Positions 15,329-16,934 of a stretch of DNA of 16,934 bases are shown here, piece after piece. Made by a program: the position numbers and the translations under genes. Position 1 is the first letter of the stretch; every line of letters begins with the position of its first letter. The stretch is from positions 1 through 16,934 of the forward strand of contig CAZRBG010000092.1 of NCBI GenBank assembly GCA_964598225.1. The letters are read 5' to 3'. Origin of the DNA: SG8-4 sp964598225 (GTDB taxonomy: Bacteria; Planctomycetota; Phycisphaerae; Sedimentisphaerales; Anaerobacaceae). Below the pieces are notes generated by a model, which worked only from the letters and a program-made list of their open reading frames with translations, did not search any database and had not been told where the DNA came from.

Positions 15329-16809
15329 TGGCCGAGGAACGTGCGCGGGAAATCCGGGGTGGACAATACGCGCCGCTCTCACCCCGAGACATCATGAGAA
15401 TTCACAATGCTTCGCTGGAAGTCCTCGAGCGAACCGGGATCAAATGCTCGAATCCCGAGGTCATTGAGGCTTACCGCCGGGCCGGAGCGCAGATCGGCGA
15501 TGATGGACAAATCCGTCCCAGCCGCTGGCTGATAGAAGATGCCATCTTCCATGCCCCTTCACGAATCCGCCTGTGCGGGCGAGATCCCGCACGCGATTTG
15601 ATGCTCGAAGGCCATAGGGTGTACGCCGGAACGGGAGGGTCGGCTCTCAACGTCATCGATATCGAAACGGGAGATCGGCGCCCCGCCTGCCTGACGGACC
15701 TGGCACGCTGCGCCCGCCTGGTAGATGCGCTGGACAATGTCGATTTTTTCATGCGGCCGCTTACTCCCGGGGACGTGCCGCGGGAAACCGTGGACATCGT
15801 CAAGTGGTACACCGCTTTTCAAAATACGACCAAGCACGTAATGGGATCGGCTTTCTTCTCCGGTACGGCAAAGGAAGTGCTGAAAATGGCTGAGATCATT
15901 CAGGGCGGTCCGAAAAAGCTGAAGGAGCGCCCCATCCTTTCCTTTGTCGTCTGCGCGATACGCAGCCCCCTGACTATGACCGAACCCAACGTTTCCATTC
16001 TAATCGAACTGATCAAGAGAAGGATCCCGGTGGTGTTGTCCGCGGCACCAATGGCCGGAACTACCGCACCGGTCACTCTCGCCGGCACTCTGGTCCAGAT
16101 GAATGCAGAACTGCTCGCAGGCATCGCAATGACGCAGATGATCTCTCCCGGTTGCCCGATACTTTATGGTGCGGTGCCGGCGGCGGCAGACCTGCGAACG
16201 ATGGCTTTCGCAAGCGGCGCGATTGAAACGGCCTTGCTGAATGCCGCGGCGGCTCAACTGGCTCATCACTACGAAATTCCGGTCTACAACACAGCAGGTC
16301 TTACGGACTCCAAGATACCCGACATCCAGGGCGGGTACGAAAAGGTCTTCGGATGTGTTGCGGCGGCTATGGCGGGCGGCAACTACATACATGATGCGGC
16401 TGGAATGTTGGAATCTACATTGACCGTCAGTTACGAACAGTACGTGATCGACAATGAAATCATCGGAATGTTGAAGCGGATGCTGCGGGGGATCGAGGTC
16501 ACGCGAGACACCATGGCTGTCGATACGATCTGTTCTGTGGGCCCTGATGGAAATTACGTCTCCGAAACCCACACGGTCGCTCACATGAGAAAAGAGTTCT
16601 ACTATCCCACGCTGAGCAACCGGCAGTACTATGAAGACTGGCTCGTCGGCGGAAAAGAAGACGCCAGAGCCAGAGCCAACAAGATCGCAAAAGACATACT
16701 AACCTCCTACCAGCCCCCGCCTCTGCCCGCAAAAGCCGTCCGAAAAATAGAGAGCCAATTTGCTCATTCCCTTGAACCATACCAAAACCAGATGAAGGGA
16801 ATAGAGTAA
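15328..16809 (+). CDS. MttB-superfamily methyltransferase (non-pyrrolysine)
   Basis: A 493-residue TIM-barrel methyltransferase of the trimethylamine methyltransferase (MttB) superfamily. Typical members move a methyl group from a quaternary or tertiary amine to a corrinoid protein. The sequence has the family's N-terminal 'LSPRDIMRIHNASLEVLERT GIK' segment, the 'GTGGSALNVID' loop, the mid-barrel 'VVLSAAPMAGTTAPVTLAGT', 'GCPILYGAVPAA', 'VYNTAGLTDSKIPDIQGGYE' and 'IHDAAGMLESTLTVS'. There is no in-frame TAG, so it lacks pyrrolysine and belongs with the glycine-betaine-type (MtgB-like) branch rather than trimethylamine MttB. The ATG at 15328 overlaps the previous stop (TGATG) and has GGAGA about 7 nt upstream; a GTG at 15325 is the alternative. 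Substrate candidates are glycine betaine, proline betaine, carnitine or related compounds. Family firm, substrate unknown. Confidence 0.93.
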   Translation: MAEERAREIRGGQYAPLSPRDIMRIHNASLEVLERTGIKCSNPEVIEAYRRAGAQIGDDGQIRPSRWLIEDAIFHAPSRIRLCGRDPARDLMLEGHRVYAGTGGSALNVIDIETGDRRPACLTDLARCARLVDALDNVDFFMRPLTPGDVPRETVDIVKWYTAFQNTTKHVMGSAFFSGTAKEVLKMAEIIQGGPKKLKERPILSFVVCAIRSPLTMTEPNVSILIELIKRRIPVVLSAAPMAGTTAPVTLAGTLVQMNAELLAGIAMTQMISPGCPILYGAVPAAADLRTMAFASGAIETALLNAAAAQLAHHYEIPVYNTAGLTDSKIPDIQGGYEKVFGCVAAAMAGGNYIHDAAGMLESTLTVSYEQYVIDNEIIGMLKRMLRGIEVTRDTMAVDTICSVGPDGNYVSETHTVAHMRKEFYYPTLSNRQYYEDWLVGGKEDARARANKIAKDILTSYQPPPLPAKAVRKIESQFAHSLEPYQNQMKGIE

Positions 16810-16901
16810 TGGGAAGTCCGGATATCAGAGTAAGGCCCGCCCAACAGGTTTTATTTCTGACCTGCAGGAGATATGAGTTACTAGTCCCAAAACAAGTGTA
16901 G
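16809..16901 (+). CDS. 30-codon frame coupled to the MttB gene, possibly a truncated start of another gene
   Basis: ATG at 16809 overlaps the MttB stop (TAATG) and opens a frame of 30 codons, 'MGSPDIRVRPAQQVLFLTCR' and ten more residues, ending in TAG at 16899-16901. No family is recognised. Coupling suggests translation, but the short length and the AT-rich sequence that follows to the window end suggest a decayed gene start or no gene at all. A ribosome binding site-like AGGAG at 16866-16870 precedes another ATG that stops after three codons. Confidence 0.25.
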   Translation: MGSPDIRVRPAQQVLFLTCRRYELLVPKQV

Positions 16902-16934
16902 ATTGAGCCAAAAGAGTAACATTAATTCTAGAAA

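Noticed and set aside
14258..15382. 374-codon minus-strand frame opposite the alcohol dehydrogenase
   Set aside because: A mirror of the highly conserved dehydrogenase frame; His/Gly/Asp-rich composition typical of antisense reading.
15328..16809. Pyrrolysine-encoding amber codon in the MttB homologue
   Set aside because: The frame is open for 493 codons with no internal TAG, so it is a non-Pyl member.

Overview
The window looks like a piece of a Planctomycetes-type genome (Phycisphaerae or Sedimentisphaerales-like), probably environmental. This is inferred from gene content and protein style: large secreted beta-helix and LamG proteins, a signal-peptide nucleoside hydrolase of the DTDM-x-x-D-x-DD type, an MttB-superfamily methyltransferase operon, and a short Zn-ribbon protein beginning MNKRRGHYC. 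No rRNA or tRNA is present to fix the taxonomy.

Left third, minus strand (7255 down to 308): three co-oriented genes for exported proteins, reading 7255->4118 (LamG + helical repeats + right-handed beta-helix), 4076->3051 (secreted nucleoside hydrolase-like protein) and 3061->308 (beta-helix protein with a carbohydrate-binding-like C-terminus). The last two overlap by about 11 nt and the first gap is about 41 nt, so this is probably an operon for extracellular or periplasmic breakdown of a polysaccharide or glycoside. The substrate cannot be read from the sequence.

Middle (7459-8511): a minus-strand Zn-ribbon protein of unknown function, then a frameshifted N-terminal remnant of an IS transposase bracketed by a perfect 14-bp inverted repeat, then a repeat-rich gap of about 300 bp.

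Plus strand (8512-11066): a receiver-like protein without the usual acidic pair, followed by groES and groEL and a strong intrinsic terminator. No CIRCE operator is visible. A small two-TM membrane protein follows.

Right third, plus strand (11574-16809): a sigma70-like promoter, then four tightly packed genes: NAD(P)-dependent aldehyde dehydrogenase, a corrinoid-protein-like gene, a zinc alcohol dehydrogenase and a non-pyrrolysine MttB-family methyltransferase. Gaps are 5 nt, 2 nt and a 1-nt overlap. The layout suggests corrinoid-dependent demethylation of a quaternary amine combined with oxidation of an alcohol or aldehyde. The notable oddity is that the corrinoid-like protein has lost the DxHxxG cobalamin motif (it reads GDYGQGK) and carries an unrecognised N-terminal extension with a suspected internal frame disturbance. 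This degenerate corrinoid protein is the best candidate in the window for something undescribed.
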